In this document: piece after piece, positions 62,364 to 64,000 of the stretch
How positions within the stretch are numbered: the stretch's first letter is position 1
Layout of the letters: every line of letters starts with the position of its first letter
From: Pseudomonas cremoris
GTDB taxonomy: Bacteria; Pseudomonadota; Gammaproteobacteria; Pseudomonadales; Pseudomonadaceae
DNA: 64,000 nucleotides
NCBI RefSeq assembly: GCF_014230465.1
Contig: NZ_JAAXCY010000003.1
Span: 496,001 to 560,000 of the forward strand
Direction of reading: 5' to 3'
Position numbers and translations under genes: made by a program
Notes under the pieces: generated by a model
What the model was told of the DNA's origin: nothing
Database searches by the model: none
Seen by the model: only the letters and a program-made list of their open reading frames with translations

Positions 62364-63754
62364 CCCAGCGCCTTGGCTGCACGGATGTAACGGCGTGCAC
62401 TGCGCGCCAGGCGCACCAGCAGCATCCCCGCTGCGCAACTCAGGCCCACGATCAGCCCTTGCCACAAACCGCTTGGGCCGCTGGGTTCGCCGAACCAGTC
62501 GGTCAGCCCCAGCGCGTAACCTACCGGTAGCCCCACGCCCCAGTAGGCAAACAGCGTCAGCACCATGGTTACCCGAGTGTCCTGATAGCCCCGCAATGCA
62601 CCGGCAGCCGTGACCTGGATCGAATCGGAAAACTGGAACAGCGCGGAAAACACGATCAACGTCGAGGCCAGGTGAATCACCACCGGGTCCGGGGTGTAGA
62701 TCGCCGCAATCTGCTCGCGAAACACCAGCATCAGGCTGCACGACAGGCAGGCGTACGCCAACGCCGTGCCCATGCCGATCCCTGCCGCGAAGCGCGCTTC
62801 ACGCGGCTCGCCACGGCCCAGGGCCTGGCCCACGCGTACAGTGACGGCCATGCTTAGGGAGTAGGGAATCATGAACACCAGGGAGCTGACGTTCAGGGCG
62901 ATCTGATGCCCCGACACCACCGTGGCCCCCAGGCTGCCGATCAGCAGGGCGATCACCGCGAAGATGCTCGACTCGGCAAAGATCGCGATGCCAATGGGCA
63001 GGCCGATGCTCAACACGCGCTTGATCACCGCCCATTGCGGCCAGTCGAAACGCTTGAACAGTTCGCTGCTCTGGTAAGCCGGGCCAAAACGCGTCCAGCC
63101 GGCCAGGCCGAGCATCATCACCCACATCGCAATGGCCGTGGCCCAGCCACAGCCGACGCCGCCCATGGCCGGCACGCCCAGGTGGCCATAGATGAAGATG
63201 TAGTTCAGCGGAATATTCAGCGCCAGGCCACACAGGCCCATGACCATGCTCGGCCGGGTGCGGCCCAGGCCATCACTGAAGCAGCGCAACACGTAATAGA
63301 AGGCGATGGCCGGCATGCCGGCGGCGATCCCGTGCAGGTAGCCCATGGAGGGCTTGATCAAGTCGGCCTCAACCTTCATCGCGTGCAAAATAGGCTCGGC
63401 GCACAACAGCGACAAGGCGGCTGTGATCCCCACCACCAAGGCCAGCCACAGTGACTGACGCACCAACGGCCCGATCTCACTGAACTGGCCGGCGCCGAAA
63501 CGCTGGGCGACTTTTGGCGTCGTTGCCAACAACGTGCCGGTCATCAGCAGATACACCGGAATCCAGATCGAATTGCCCAGGCCCACCGCCGCCAGATCCT
63601 GCGGGCTGACTCGCCCGGCCATCACCGCGTCGACAAAGCTCATGGCAGTGGTGGCCAGTTGGCCGATCATGATCGGCAGGGCGAGTGTCAGCAGGTCGCG
63701 CACTTCCCGGCTGATGCGGGCAGGGCGGGTGAGGAGGGCGGCGGCAGTGTTCAC
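62360..63754 (-). CDS. pmpM: MATE-family multidrug efflux pump, PmpM/NorM-like
   Basis: A 464-residue, 12-helix sodium- or proton-driven antiporter. It has the two MatE halves and closely follows P. aeruginosa Pmp[61 protein letters not shown] and [19 protein letters not shown] at 63754 is the likely start (VNTAAALL...); a TTG at 63787 is an alternative. Convergent with tusA and divergent from pdxB. Confidence 0.9.
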   Translation of the reverse strand: MNTAAALLTRPARISREVRDLLTLALPIMIGQLATTAMSFVDAVMAGRVSPQDLAAVGLGNSIWIPVYLLMTGTLLATTPKVAQRFGAGQFSEIGPLVRQSLWLALVVGITAALSLLCAEPILHAMKVEADLIKPSMGYLHGIAAGMPAIAFYYVLRCFSDGLGRTRPSMVMGLCGLALNIPLNYIFIYGHLGVPAMGGVGCGWATAIAMWVMMLGLAGWTRFGPAYQSSELFKRFDWPQWAVIKRVLSIGLPIGIAIFAESSIFAVIALLIGSLGATVVSGHQIALNVSSLVFMIPYSLSMAVTVRVGQALGRGEPREARFAAGIGMGTALAYACLSCSLMLVFREQIAAIYTPDPVVIHLASTLIVFSALFQFSDSIQVTAAGALRGYQDTRVTMVLTLFAYWGVGLPVGYALGLTDWFGEPSGPSGLWQGLIVGLSCAAGMLLVRLARSARRYIRAAKALG

Positions 63755-63887
63755 GTACGGGTGTCCAGGAATAAGGGGGAAGCGCAAGGACGGCGGATTC
63801 TACGCCTTGACACACTGGTCAGGAAAAAACCTGTGTTAGCGATTTGTAAGCGCCCTGTACACTGCGGGTCCGCCAAAGGAGCCTGCC

Positions 63888-64000
63888 ATGCTGATTGTTG
63901 CCGACGAAAATATTCCGCTGCTCGACGCCTTCTTCGAAGGGTTTGGCGAGATTCGCCGCGTGCCCGGCCGTTCCATCGACCGTGCCACCGTCGAGCAGGC
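63888..64000 (+). CDS. pdxB: Erythronate-4-phosphate dehydrogenase, 3' truncated by window edge
   Basis: The first 37 residues of the vitamin B6 (pyridoxal phosphate) biosynthesis enzyme PdxB. The N-terminus [20 protein letters not shown] followed by [17 protein letters not shown] matches PdxB. AAAGGAG ribosome binding site just before ATG 63888. The rest lies beyond the window. Confidence 0.93.
   Translation, partial: MLIVADENIPLLDAFFEGFGEIRRVPGRSIDRATVEQ

Overview
The window is chromosomal DNA of a Pseudomonas, most probably of the P. fluorescens group. Pointers are the gene content (pobA/pobR, pxpABC, acnA-rlmM-tusA-MATE-pdxB, rnd-ycgL, ptrB, lpxO and cysK in Pseudomonas-like form), high GC with strong third-position GC bias, and fourteen intergenic REP/REPIN-type palindromes of the kind abundant in this group. 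Species assignment is inference. I see no prophage, insertion sequence, CRISPR array or recognised defence island.

Layout. 1-1.7 kb: end of purC, tRNA-Ser(CGA), a RelBE toxin-antitoxin pair with a palindromic operator and a 42-aa protein. 1.8-5.2 kb: drug/metabolite MFS, AraC regulator and SDR. 5.4-10.4 kb: an uncharacterised catabolic cluster (LysR regulator, MHS-family importer, M20 amidohydrolase, zinc deacetylase of the acetylpolyamine type) followed by a tiny secreted protein. 10.4-11.5 kb: HigBA toxin-antitoxin in a more AT-rich patch. 11.5-19.7 kb: membrane-anchored beta-propeller, a tricarboxylate-type MFS coupled to a ModA-like binding protein, a VOC protein, lipoprotein, three LysR regulators and a lone CHM isomerase. 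19.8-25.2 kb: CynX-like MFS, aldehyde dehydrogenase and a 2-ketoarginine decarboxylase-like enzyme with a divergent LysR. 25.3-28 kb: NmrA-like protein, and a degenerate metallo-beta-lactamase-fold protein sharing a palindromic operator with a LysR gene. 28.1-32 kb: pobR/pobA and a 14-TM exporter. 32.1-35.5 kb: double-Cache protein, PheC-like periplasmic dehydratase, glutamine-synthetase-like ligase. 35.6-48.7 kb: mostly housekeeping and small conserved genes (rnd, ycgL, ycgN, nitroreductase, ptrB, yafJ). 48.8-52.2 kb: LysR and the 5-oxoprolinase operon pxpABC. 52.3-64 kb: VWA/MoxR pair, DUF748, cysK, lpxO, acnA, rlmM, tusA, a PmpM-like MATE pump and the start of pdxB.

The accessory half (1-35 kb) is a mosaic of small regulator-plus-enzyme-plus-transporter units: seven LysR and two AraC regulators occur in the window, typically next to or divergent from the genes they probably control. 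The most interesting uncharacterised items are the LysR/MHS/M20/deacetylase cluster, the MFS plus binding-protein pair, two enzyme-like proteins that have lost metal ligands (MBL fold and M61-like), several short unannotated proteins, and the REPIN elements, eight of whose eleven family-A copies lie between convergent genes.
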